A DNA stretch of 45,732 nucleotides, from assembly GCA_009840635.1 (NCBI GenBank), contig VXNL01000027.1:1-45732 (forward strand), written 5' to 3'. This document shows, in pieces, positions 8,375 to 16,260 of the stretch (position 1 is the stretch's first letter; each line of letters starts with the position of its first letter). This stretch comes from Acidobacteriota bacterium (GTDB lineage: Bacteria; Acidobacteriota; Vicinamibacteria; Marinacidobacterales; Marinacidobacteraceae). Below the pieces are notes generated by a model. The model did no database searches. It saw only the letters and a list, made by a program, of their open reading frames with translations, and was not told where the DNA came from. Both the position numbers and the translations under genes were made by a program.

Positions 8375-9958
8375 TCAGGGCACGGCGCCTGCGGCGCTCC
8401 GGTCCGGGAAAAACTCCGTGAGATCGTGGGGGAAATCGCTCATCCGCCACGAGGTGCCGGTCTCGGGAATGAGCGTGCGGGTGAAGCCGCGTTGTTCCCA
8501 TGGTTCCAGGAGTTGCGGATCCCGGGCAAAGAGGTGCATGGGCGTCGCCCACGTGTCGGAGTCGTGGAGCGAGAGCTTCGGCGGCTGGTGATCGCCGATA
8601 ACCGCGACCAGCGCCGGGCGGGGCGCGAACTCGCGCAGGAACCCGCCCACCACGCGGAACTGGTACTCCAGGCTCGTCACGTAGCGCTCGGACAGTTCGG
8701 CCAGGTCCCGGTAGTCGTCGTGGGCGATCGAGCGGAGGGGTCCCTCGTAGGCGGTCCCCGCGTCGAAGCGGCTCCAGGGGGTGACGTACGGCGGCACCGG
8801 CCAGTAGGGGATGTGGCTCATGATGAGGGAGACCTTGGCGAACAGCGGGCGGTCCGCGGTGCGGATTTCCCGCTGGTGGAGCGCGTAGAGGGTGTACTGG
8901 TCCGGAACCTCCCACCACCCCATCGCCGGCCCCCGGTAGCCGATTCCCTCCCGGTCGTAGATGCGGTCGAAGCCGTACCAGGCGCCCTCCGGCCACTCGC
9001 CCTGGATTCCCGGTTCGAAGGCGACGGTCCGGTATCCCGCCTCTCCGAGCAGACGGACGAGGCTGGCCCGCCCGGACCCGATCAACGCCCGGTAGAGCGC
9101 TTCGCGCTCCACCCAGACGCCCGAGAGCAGCGAGGCGTGGGCGCGCCAGGACCCCCCTCCGAAGGTGGGGCTCTGGACCTGCGCCGAGCGGTAGTCGAAG
9201 CCGCCGGCCTGCGCGTCTTCGGCCCAGCGCGCGGCCGCGGCCTCGAGCGCGGCGCGCCGCCCCGGATCCTGGAACGCCGCCACCCCATAGGACTCGAGGA
9301 AGATCACGTAGAAGTCGGCGCCCGCCAGGTCGGGAGCGCCGGGGAGCGGTGGATCGGTGATGGAGGCGGGCGGCTCGGCGGCCGGGGCGGCCGCAAGGTC
9401 CCGGGCGGCCAGCAGGGCAGAACCTCCGGGCGGGGAGAGCCACGGGAGGGCGAGCAGGACGAAAGCGGCGGCCGCGAATCCGGCGCGGCGCCGCCGGCCG
9501 AGGCGGGCTGCCGCTTCCGCGAGGATGCCCAGCGCGCGGACGATGAGCAGAAGCAGGCCGCCCAGGAGGAGGCCGCCAAGCGGAACCAGAACCGCCGGGG
9601 TCAGTACCGGACTCACGGTTGCCAGCATTTCCGCCACGTTCCCGAGGTGCGGCAGGTCGCCAGCCGGGTCGAGCGGGCGCCCGAGCAGTTCGAGGGCGAT
9701 GAGGCCCGCGATCCGCGCGGAGGCCGCCACCAGCAGGGTCAGGGCGAGGAGAACCCGAAGCCAGCGGGGAGACCACCGGCCGCCGAGCAGGGCTCCGGCG
9801 CCCACCAGCACGAGCAGGTCCGGGGAGACTGCGGCCGTCGGGCGTACCCACGGGGCAGCCGAGGAGAACGAGATCGTCAGGAACAGGTTCAGGCCGACGA
9901 GCACCAGGGCGGCGCGCAGCCAGGAGCCTCGTTCGGAATGGGGGGCCTCGCCCGTCAC
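8375..9958 (-). CDS. membrane-anchored sulfatase/alkaline-phosphatase superfamily protein
   Basis: A 527-residue protein. The N-terminal ~175 residues hold about five hydrophobic segments; the rest is an alkaline-phosphatase-superfamily hydrolase or transferase domain of the LTA-synthase/phosphoethanolamine-transferase type. Landmarks are FYVIFLESYG (metal-binding Glu), SPTFGGGSWRAHASLLSG with the candidate Thr/Ser nucleophile, SHIPYWP, and VIGDHQPP with the distal Asp-His metal ligands. Such proteins add or remove phosphate-linked groups on envelope glycans or lipids; the substrate is not evident. The GTG start overlaps the stop of the upstream gene (GTGA at 9955-9958), so translation is coupled. 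Confidence 0.8.
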   Translation of the reverse strand: MTGEAPHSERGSWLRAALVLVGLNLFLTISFSSAAPWVRPTAAVSPDLLVLVGAGALLGGRWSPRWLRVLLALTLLVAASARIAGLIALELLGRPLDPAGDLPHLGNVAEMLATVSPVLTPAVLVPLGGLLLGGLLLLIVRALGILAEAAARLGRRRRAGFAAAAFVLLALPWLSPPGGSALLAARDLAAAPAAEPPASITDPPLPGAPDLAGADFYVIFLESYGVAAFQDPGRRAALEAAAARWAEDAQAGGFDYRSAQVQSPTFGGGSWRAHASLLSGVWVEREALYRALIGSGRASLVRLLGEAGYRTVAFEPGIQGEWPEGAWYGFDRIYDREGIGYRGPAMGWWEVPDQYTLYALHQREIRTADRPLFAKVSLIMSHIPYWPVPPYVTPWSRFDAGTAYEGPLRSIAHDDYRDLAELSERYVTSLEYQFRVVGGFLREFAPRPALVAVIGDHQPPKLSLHDSDTWATPMHLFARDPQLLEPWEQRGFTRTLIPETGTSWRMSDFPHDLTEFFPDRSAAGAVP

Positions 9959-11085
9959 CGGAACGGCGGGAGGGGGCGCTCCAGTCCGAAGTGCCGGTCG
10001 AGGGCCTCGAGGCCGAGCAGCAGGTGGGCGCCGACGTAGAGAAAGGCGTCGCCCGGGATGCGGTCGGCCACGGCATTCGAGACCAGGAACGGCGCGAAGG
10101 CCCGGATCGCGGTTTCGTCCCGGCGGCGGACGCCCATCTCGGTCAGCGTGCCCCAGATCTCGATTCCGGGACGTTTCTGCCGCGCCTCCTCCGCCGTGCG
10201 CCCGTAGTAGGCGAGCTTGAGACCCGGCATCCGGTCGCGGCAGAAGGCGAGCACGCGCGAGGCCACCTCCGGCGCGCCTTCGAGCACGGTCGCCGCGATC
10301 GCGGCGGCGTTCGAGGTCTGGACGATGTCGTTCGGCGAATACAGCAGCGTCCGGCGGTCGTCGAACAGTGTGGCCATCTCCGGCTGGAACACGTCGTAGA
10401 TCAGTCCCGCCGGCGAGCGCGCGGCGCGGACGACCTCGTAGCTTCGCGCCGCCAGCTTCGCGAAATCCTGCCGGCCGGTGTGCCGGGCCACCCGCGCGAC
10501 GTAGTCGGGGGCGTAGTCCACCAGGAAGGAGTTCGTGGCGAAGTCCCGGCTGCCGAAGTTGAAGTAGTTGCGGATAAGGAGCAGGCCGGCGGCATCGCTC
10601 GCGTGCCGCGCGTAGCCGTCCAGGATCGTGAGCGCCAGGTCCCGGTCCTCGTTCGCACCGAAGGCGAGCGCGCCCTCCCAGAGCCCCTCGGAGACCCGCA
10701 GCGCTTCGGTCGTCCCGGAAGCGTCGGGCGCGTCTTCCTCATCGGTGGGGACCGGCGTGCGCCGCCAGAGCACGAAGCCGCGGGTGTACGGATCGTCGGG
10801 CTCGTCCACGATCAGCCGGCGAACGGCGAAACTGCGAAGCGCCGCGTACATCTCGCGGTCGCCGAGCCGCGACGCCACCCGCAGGAGCTCACCCACGTCC
10901 ACCGCGTAGGCGAAGCCGTCGGCCCGCGCCAGGTCACCGGCGAGCACCCTGCCCCGCACGTCCTGGTGGAGTGCAATCAGCGCCTCCCGCGTCGCTTCGG
11001 GCCCGGGCCAGATCGACGCCCGGCACGAACCGGCGGCAACGGCCAGGGCCAGCCCGGCCGCCATCCAGGTCCCGCTGCGCCCCAT
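9955..11085 (-). CDS. putative lipoprotein with an all-alpha barrel-like domain, unknown function
   Basis: A 376-residue protein, first gene of the minus-strand operon. The N-terminus is a signal sequence ending LAVAAGSC, a plausible but imperfect lipobox with Cys21. The body is alpha-helical with recurring aromatic and acidic segments (GFAYAVDVGELLRVAS, SEGLWEGALAFG, LIYDVFQPE, YSPNDIVQTSNAAA) that resemble (alpha/alpha)6-barrel glycoside hydrolases such as the GH8-like group. I cannot confirm a family or catalytic residues. A TATTCT box lies 7 nt before the ATG, so the mRNA may be leaderless. The partner sulfatase-like gene suggests action on an envelope or exported polysaccharide. Confidence 0.6.
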   Translation of the reverse strand: MGRSGTWMAAGLALAVAAGSCRASIWPGPEATREALIALHQDVRGRVLAGDLARADGFAYAVDVGELLRVASRLGDREMYAALRSFAVRRLIVDEPDDPYTRGFVLWRRTPVPTDEEDAPDASGTTEALRVSEGLWEGALAFGANEDRDLALTILDGYARHASDAAGLLLIRNYFNFGSRDFATNSFLVDYAPDYVARVARHTGRQDFAKLAARSYEVVRAARSPAGLIYDVFQPEMATLFDDRRTLLYSPNDIVQTSNAAAIAATVLEGAPEVASRVLAFCRDRMPGLKLAYYGRTAEEARQKRPGIEIWGTLTEMGVRRRDETAIRAFAPFLVSNAVADRIPGDAFLYVGAHLLLGLEALDRHFGLERPLPPFR

Positions 11086-11092
11086 CCGCCCG

Positions 11093-11098
11093 AGAATA
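11093..11098 (-). promoter_or_regulatory. -10 box of a leaderless promoter
   Basis: TATTCT on the minus strand, 7 nt upstream of the ATG at 11085. With normal -10 to start-site spacing, transcription would begin at or next to the A of ATG. No Shine-Dalgarno sequence is present. Confidence 0.45.
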
Positions 11099-11112
11099 AG
11101 GGAACGTCGCGC

Positions 11113-11175
11113 GCCGGCTTGGAACGCCGGCTTCCAGCCGGCACGCGCGGCGCCCCCCCACCGGGAGAACTGGCG
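11113..11175. repeat. dispersed GC-rich palindromic repeat (copy 1)
   Basis: GCCGGCTTGGAACGCCGGC and the following CTTCCAGCCGGC form nested inverted repeats. The same core recurs at 15747-15773 and, reversed, at 26930-26958. The right part, CCACCGGGAGAACTGGCG, also matches the element near 34260. It is a REP-like, probably non-coding structured element. Confidence 0.6.
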
Positions 11176-11243
11176 CGCCGCGCACGCCGCAACCCCCCAT
11201 CCTCAGGACACACACGCTGGACCTTGCCGCCATCCGACCCGCC

Positions 11244-11505
11244 AAGTGCATGGAGTTCCCCGCCAAGTGCATGGAGTTCCCACCATCCGAACCCCCAAGT
11301 GCATGGAGTTCACCGCTATCCGACCCCTCAAGTGCATGGAGTTCACCGCTATCCGACCCCTCAAGTGCATGGAGTTCGCGCCGTCCGACTCCCCGAGTGC
11401 ATGGAGTTCCTGCCCGCCGAACCGCCAAGTGCATGGAGTTCCCACCAACCGACCCGCCAAGTGCATGGAGTTCGCGCCAGCCGACCCGCAATGTGCATGG
11501 AGTTC
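11244..11505 (+). repeat. nine-copy array of AAGTGCATGGAGTTC
   Basis: Nine direct copies start at 11244, 11265, 11297, 11330, 11363, 11395, 11427, 11459 and 11491. Seven are exact; copy 6 has G at position 1 and copy 9 has T at position 2. Steps are 21, 32, 33, 33, 32, 32, 32 and 32 bp, about three helical turns, so most copies lie on one face of the DNA. The 17-18 bp spacers are themselves related, with a shared CCGACCC-like core. Each unit is a quasi-palindrome around CATG. The mix of 32 and 33 bp breaks any reading frame, so the array is not coding. It lies between two divergent promoters, upstream of the M14 peptidase gene. Confidence 0.9.
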
Positions 11506-11555
11506 CTCCCGGAATCCGCTACCGGGACGCGTTCCTCCCGCGCGAACCCACCCCC

Positions 11556-11561
11556 TACAAT
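11556..11561 (+). promoter_or_regulatory. -10 box upstream of the M14 peptidase gene
   Basis: TACAAT lies 51 bp downstream of the last repeat of the array. The -35 region is poor (TCCTCC at 11533-11538), which would suit activator-dependent transcription. The implied 5' leader is about 34 nt and contains GGAAGGAGG. Confidence 0.45.
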
Positions 11562-11601
11562 GGGCGGTTCCCTGCTGGCCGCCCGGGAAGGAGGCACTGC
11601 G

Positions 11602-14600
11602 ATGCGTACTTCCGCCGTTGTTCTGAGTCTTGCCGCTGTGCTGGCCGCCGCCCCGGCGGCCGCGCAGCCGGAGTCGCTCGCCGCGCTCTACGCGTTGGGC
11701 GGGGCCGTTTCCGACACGAACGGGGACGGGGTCGCCGACCGGTTGAACGCCCGGGTCGTGCTGCCCGGCTCCCCCTCGGCGGCCGAGGTCGCGATCGCCG
11801 CGGACCTCGCCGCCCGGCTCGGATTCGAGACCCTGGCGCTCGACCTCCCGTTTCCCACCGACGCGGAGATGGAGATCGCCGTGGGCGACGAGGCGCTGTC
11901 CCGGCTGGGCGTGTCCGGGATGGGCGATCTGGCCGCCGGACGGGGCGCCGTCGAACTGCACACCGCGGGGGATTCCGTGATCGTCGCGGTCCGCGGCGGG
12001 GACGACGCCGGCCTCGCGGCCGCCGCGGCGTGGCTCGCCTCCCGGGCGCCCCACGTCTTCCGGACGGACGGCGAGTCCCTCGGGGACGTTGAGGCGGCGG
12101 TCATGAGCGCCGCCGGGGACTCCGCCACGGCCGCTCACACGGTGCGGGTGGAAGTCGAAGCCGGCGCGAACTCGCTGGCCTCCGCGGATGTGCGCGTCGC
12201 CACGGCCGATGCCGCCGCCGCGAACGCCGTCACCTCCGCCATCGAGTCCGCCGACGACCTGCGCTTCGACAGCCTCGCCACCCTCCGGGTGGTCGCCGCG
12301 CATGACGGCGGGGAGTCGGAGGCGTCGGTGAGCCACGACCCGCCCGCGGAGGAACCCGGACCCATTGCGGGCCGCCCCGGTTCCGGCGCCAAGGACGACC
12401 TCGCCCTCGGCGTCCTCTACGAGCCCGCGGGACTGCTGGGCGATTCGAACGGCGACCGCATCCCCGATCGGCTGGACTCGCGATTGGCGGTGACCGCCGA
12501 AGACCCGGGGGGCACGGTCGCGCTCGCCGCCCGGCTGGGCCTCGAGTCGTCGGGAATGGACTTCCCGGTGGCGGCCGCCGCGGGCGAGATCGACGAGCCG
12601 GGCGCCGCGCCGACCCTGGTGGTCATCGGGACCGCCGGCGAGAACCCGCTGCTCGCGGATCTCGCGGTTCCCGATCTCGGAGCCGGCGAGGGCTTCGTCG
12701 GGGTGATCCCGGAGGCGTTCGGCAAGAAGCCAGCCCTCGCGATCACCGGCGGCGACCAGGCCGGGCTGTCCCGCGCTCTCTACCAGACGGCCGTGGGCCT
12801 GCCCCACCTGGACGCCGCGAACCGCAAGAAGGACCACCCCACGGTCGACGCCGTCGAGTTCAACACCTGGAAGTTCCTCACGCAGCGAAGCCCCGGCGGG
12901 CAGGCGGCGGCGGCGCTCTACAAGCTGGAACGGATCGCGGCGGAGGTTTCCCATCTCGGGATCGAGAGTTCGAAGATCCTGGTTTCGATCAAGGACCCGG
13001 CACCGGGGCTCGACGACTTCGTCGCCGCGGCGGCGGAGCGGCTGGGACTCGGTGACGCGACCGTCGAACTCGATGACCGGAACGTGGACAACGCGGCCGT
13101 CCTCCACGAGGAGGAGTTCGCGGTCCCCTCCGAGGTCGAGGAGTTCCGGGGCATCGTGCAGGAGCGGCTGCTCCCGGCCGTCGGCCGGGGCGACCGGGTC
13201 CGCGTCACGGTCTTCCTGAGCGAGCCGGCCGCCGTACGCCACTCGCTCCGTGACGAGCTGGTGGCCGAGCTACGCGGCCGGGGCGCTTCCGTCTCGGACG
13301 GCGACGTCGTGGTCCTCTCGGCCTACCGTCAGGGCTACAGCTGGATCGAGGAAGTGGTCCTGCCCCGGCTGCTGGCCCTTCGGGAGGACGGGACGCCGAC
13401 GGCGCGCGTCCGGCTGCTTTTCCGCGAGCACCGGCCGCCGCCGGAATGGCCGCAGCAGGCGATGCACACCCCGCTGCGCTGGCAGCACGCCATGTTCCCC
13501 GCCGACGAGATCATGGCCGAGGCGCTGGCGCTCGATCTGGGGGATGTGGGGTTCGAGTTGCGCACGGAAGCGGACGCCCCCGCCTACCGGGTGGTTGCCG
13601 AGGACGCGAACGGCGAGGTCCTGCTGAACGAGACGTTCGAGCCCCGGCTCGTCTCCCGCCCGTTCTTCGACCGGTATCCGGACTACGAGCTGATCCAGGT
13701 CACCACCGGGGGGATCACCGCCGAAGTGGATGGGGAGACCGTGGTGGACGAGCGGATCCGCATGGACGCCGAGGCGTTCTGGGACCACTACCAGTCGGAC
13801 ACCCTGGCCCGCGTCTACGACTACATCATGGAGCTTCACGACGGGAAACCGCGGGGGCCCGCGGATGCGCCGTACTTCGGCCAGTTGAAGGTAGTGCTCT
13901 CACTCTCGGAACCGGAGCGTCTGCTGGGGGTGGAACAGGAGGTCGAGTCCACCCACGACGCGATGCACGAGGACATCTACTTCGTGACCCACTCCTTCCT
14001 GCGCCACATCGGGCGGAACTCGCTGGGCACCGAGCTGACCTACGGCGGTCGGGTGATCCCGGAGATGCGGGGGAAGACCGACGGCACGCCCGGGACCGCG
14101 CACATCCTGTTCACGGGCTTCAAGACCAGCCGGCCGGCGATCGTGGTGGACTACACGACCGCCGACGGACGGACCGGCACCGTGCGGCGGAACATCCCAA
14201 AGGTAGAGGTGGGCCGCCCGAAGGCGATGACCGCGCGGGTGAGCGCCGGGAACGACGGGCTGGACAGCCTCCGGCTCTGGGTAAAGGTCGATACGGACGC
14301 AGACGAGCGGGACTACTACGTGGCACGCCACGGCGAGGACGACGCCGACGAGCGGATCATGTCCGCCGCGCAGGTCACGAGGGTCATGGAGCTGTTCGGG
14401 GAACTGCGCGGAGCCGGCCACTATGCGGACGAGCTGGCGTTCGCGGGGCTCGGCGAACTGGAGATCGCCGCCGCCTGGGACTGGGGATACGGGCCGGACA
14501 CGCAGCGCGTGGGGACCCTGGCGGCGAATGGGGAGCCGCCGCCCTTCCCGGACATCATGAACTTCCGGGACGCGACCGGGAACGACGACGAGCTCGTGCA

Positions 14601-15726
14601 GTGGGACTCCCCGATCTCGCCTCCCGAGGCCTACGGGATCCTGGCGCGGATGTCCGAGTTCCCCGAAGCCACCGTTTACCAGATCGGCGAGAGCTACCTG
14701 GGCCAGTCCACCTGGGCGATGGACCTGATGCCGCCCATGGACGCGACGCACTGGTCGCAGCGGAAGGCGAGCCTGCTGAAGCCGACCATCGTCTACAGCG
14801 CCCGGCAGCACGCGAACGAGGTCTCCTCCACGTCGCACGTCCTGCGGCTCGCCGAGATGCTGCTCACCGATCCCGAGCGCACGAAGAACCTCGACAAGGT
14901 CAACATCGTCTTCCACCCCGTCCAGAACCCCGACGGCGCCCAACTCGCCTGGGACATGCACCAGTACAACCGGGACCACATCCTGCACGCCGGCTACTGG
15001 GCGTCGCTCGGAATCGACTCCACGACGGACAGCGACGAGCCGATGCCGATCTATCCGGAGGCTGAGGTCCGCCCGCGTCTCTGGCGGATGTGGCTTCCGG
15101 ACATCTTCCTGAACCCGCACGGCTACCCGGCGCACCAGCTCGTCCAGCTCTTCAGCGAGTTCAGCGGACTGGTCCGGGCCGGCCGACGCACCGAGCGGAA
15201 CTGGGGGTTCAACAAGGGCTGGTTCATGCCCGGCTTCGACGTGGTGGACGACCCCGAGCTGCCGCGCCACAAGGACGCGGCGATCAAGATCCGCGGCTAC
15301 ATCACGAACGCCATCCAGGACACGAGCCTGGTGAGGACGATGAACGAGCGGACCTACGACCGCTACCGCCGCTACGGGATGCAGTTCGAGCCCGAGGTGT
15401 TCCATATGGATCTGCACAACGGGGTGAACATCCAGATGCCCATCAAGGGCCGGCGTGCGAGCTCCCCCGGGCGTGGAGGCCGCGGCTACGACCCGAAGAT
15501 CACCATCTGGGCGGGGGGCACCGAGGCTCCGGACGAGCCGGCCTACGGCGACTGGATGGTGGTCGTGGCATCAGCCGGCCTCGCCTGGGATACCGCGGTT
15601 CTGCAGTACCTGCTGGACGGCGACCACCAGGTCAACCGGAACACGAGCGAGTTCTTCGGCGGGGTTTCGATCCGGCTGGATCGGCCAAGGCCGCCTGAAG
15701 AGAGCGAGGAGGAAGAGGAGGAGTAG
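11602..15726 (+). CDS. large exported M14-family zinc carboxypeptidase with two N-terminal repeats
   Basis: A 1374-residue secreted protein; ATG at 11602 follows GGAAGGAGG by 7 nt, and the signal peptide ends APAAAQP. Residues about 25-260 and 268-430 are two related domains, each opening with a calcium-loop-like motif: DTNGDGVADRL at 38 and DSNGDRIPDRL at 281. The metallopeptidase domain lies near residues 1030-1340. It has YSARQHANE (zinc ligands His1070, Glu1073), VQNPDG (1107-1112), NPHGYPAHQ with His1173 as probable third ligand, and EPEVFHMDLHNG holding the candidate catalytic Glu. It ends in a run of glutamates. The size and double N-terminal domain are unusual for M14 enzymes. Likely role: degradation of peptides outside the cytoplasm. 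The repeat array sits directly upstream. Confidence 0.85.
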   Translation: MRTSAVVLSLAAVLAAAPAAAQPESLAALYALGGAVSDTNGDGVADRLNARVVLPGSPSAAEVAIAADLAARLGFETLALDLPFPTDAEMEIAVGDEALSRLGVSGMGDLAAGRGAVELHTAGDSVIVAVRGGDDAGLAAAAAWLASRAPHVFRTDGESLGDVEAAVMSAAGDSATAAHTVRVEVEAGANSLASADVRVATADAAAANAVTSAIESADDLRFDSLATLRVVAAHDGGESEASVSHDPPAEEPGPIAGRPGSGAKDDLALGVLYEPAGLLGDSNGDRIPDRLDSRLAVTAEDPGGTVALAARLGLESSGMDFPVAAAAGEIDEPGAAPTLVVIGTAGENPLLADLAVPDLGAGEGFVGVIPEAFGKKPALAITGGDQAGLSRALYQTAVGLPHLDAANRKKDHPTVDAVEFNTWKFLTQRSPGGQAAAALYKLERIAAEVSHLGIESSKILVSIKDPAPGLDDFVAAAAERLGLGDATVELDDRNVDNAAVLHEEEFAVPSEVEEFRGIVQERLLPAVGRGDRVRVTVFLSEPAAVRHSLRDELVAELRGRGASVSDGDVVVLSAYRQGYSWIEEVVLPRLLALREDGTPTARVRLLFREHRPPPEWPQQAMHTPLRWQHAMFPADEIMAEALALDLGDVGFELRTEADAPAYRVVAEDANGEVLLNETFEPRLVSRPFFDRYPDYELIQVTTGGITAEVDGETVVDERIRMDAEAFWDHYQSDTLARVYDYIMELHDGKPRGPADAPYFGQLKVVLSLSEPERLLGVEQEVESTHDAMHEDIYFVTHSFLRHIGRNSLGTELTYGGRVIPEMRGKTDGTPGTAHILFTGFKTSRPAIVVDYTTADGRTGTVRRNIPKVEVGRPKAMTARVSAGNDGLDSLRLWVKVDTDADERDYYVARHGEDDADERIMSAAQVTRVMELFGELRGAGHYADELAFAGLGELEIAAAWDWGYGPDTQRVGTLAANGEPPPFPDIMNFRDATGNDDELVQWDSPISPPEAYGILARMSEFPEATVYQIGESYLGQSTWAMDLMPPMDATHWSQRKASLLKPTIVYSARQHANEVSSTSHVLRLAEMLLTDPERTKNLDKVNIVFHPVQNPDGAQLAWDMHQYNRDHILHAGYWASLGIDSTTDSDEPMPIYPEAEVRPRLWRMWLPDIFLNPHGYPAHQLVQLFSEFSGLVRAGRRTERNWGFNKGWFMPGFDVVDDPELPRHKDAAIKIRGYITNAIQDTSLVRTMNERTYDRYRRYGMQFEPEVFHMDLHNGVNIQMPIKGRRASSPGRGGRGYDPKITIWAGGTEAPDEPAYGDWMVVVASAGLAWDTAVLQYLLDGDHQVNRNTSEFFGGVSIRLDRPRPPEESEEEEEE

Positions 15727-15746
15727 GAACCCGGAGCGGCGGGTAC

Positions 15747-15773
15747 GGCTTGGAACGCCGGCTTCAGCCGGCA
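15747..15773 (+). repeat. dispersed palindromic repeat (copy 2)
   Basis: GGCTTGGAACGCCGGCTTCAGCCGGCA, the same element as at 11113 and the reverse of 26930-26958. It is followed by a second inverted repeat, GGGCCTCCGGCCC. It lies 20 bp after the M14 stop and may act at the transcript end. Confidence 0.65.
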
Positions 15774-15850
15774 CAGCGGGCCTCCGGCCCGCGACGGCGT
15801 GCCGTCGAACGAGCCGGATCACAGACAGGGGCTCGCAACACCCTCCCCTC

Positions 15851-15856
15851 TAGAAT
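15851..15856 (+). promoter_or_regulatory. -10 box of a leaderless promoter
   Basis: TAGAAT lies exactly 6 nt before the GTG start of the DUF167 gene at 15863, and there is no Shine-Dalgarno sequence. The spacing places transcription initiation at the start codon. Confidence 0.5.
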
Positions 15857-15862
15857 TTCGGC

Positions 15863-16243
15863 GTGCCGGAATCGCGTTCCCTCACCGGGGTCATTCTGCA
15901 GGTCTGGGTCACTCCACGGTCCTCTCAGGAGCGGCTCACGCGACTGAAGGACGGGAGGATCAAGGCCTACGTCTCCCCTCCCCCCGAGCGCGGCAAGGCG
16001 AATGTCCGGCTGATCACGCTCCTCGCCGATCGGCTCGGGGTTCCGCGTAGTGCGGTCCAGATCGTCGCCGGAACGGCCCATCCCAAGAAACTGGTTCGGG
16101 TCGCGGGCCGCACCGAGGCCGAGGTCGAAGAGCGGATCCGGCCCCTGCCGTCGGGGCAACCCTTGAAGCCGGGGGGGCGCCGCTGGCGCGATCGCCGCGG
16201 TTTAATCAGAAGGCGGCGGAGGCGCGCCGCGCGATCGAGCTGA
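15863..16243 (+). CDS. DUF167 (YggU-like) protein
   Basis: A 126-residue protein whose first ~95 residues are a DUF167 domain: VILQVWVTPRSSQERL, DGRIKAYVSPPPERGKANVR, LADRLGVPRSAVQIVAGTAH and KKLVRVAG. The family is widespread and structurally known, but its function is unsettled. The last ~25 residues (an Arg-rich tail) are unlike the family and come entirely from a 97-bp element duplicated at 17485. The gene overlaps the convergent dehalogenase-like gene by 42 bp within that element. Start GTG at 15863 is supported by the leaderless -10 box. Confidence 0.85.
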   Translation: MPESRSLTGVILQVWVTPRSSQERLTRLKDGRIKAYVSPPPERGKANVRLITLLADRLGVPRSAVQIVAGTAHPKKLVRVAGRTEAEVEERIRPLPSGQPLKPGGRRWRDRRGLIRRRRRRAARSS

Positions 16244-16260
16244 TCGGGCTGCGGCGTCCA
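16164..16260 (+). repeat. 97-bp duplicated element, copy A
   Basis: About 80% identical by eye to 17485-17580, with long exact blocks such as ATCAGAAGGCGGCGGAG and TGATCGGGCTG. Copy A contains the last codons of both the DUF167 gene and the convergent dehalogenase-like gene. Copy B lies in a non-coding gap. Confidence 0.75.

Noticed and set aside
11244..11505. CRISPR array
   Set aside because: The repeated unit is only 15 bp, the spacers are 17-18 bp and similar to each other, one step is 21 bp, and there is no cas gene.
11246..11626. Repeat peptides (KCMEF-type or NSMHL-type) encoded across the array on either strand
   Set aside because: The 32/33-bp spacing shifts the frame between copies, and there is no start, ribosome site or protein-like composition.
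9991..15726. A single 1911-residue plus-strand protein
   Set aside because: The first ~1600 bases are antisense to the lipoprotein gene and run through the repeat array; the real M14 start at 11602 has a strong ribosome site and signal peptide.
15747..15800. Rho-independent terminator after the M14 gene
   Set aside because: Stems are present but there is no T-run, and the same sequence recurs at unrelated sites, so a dispersed repeat explains it better.
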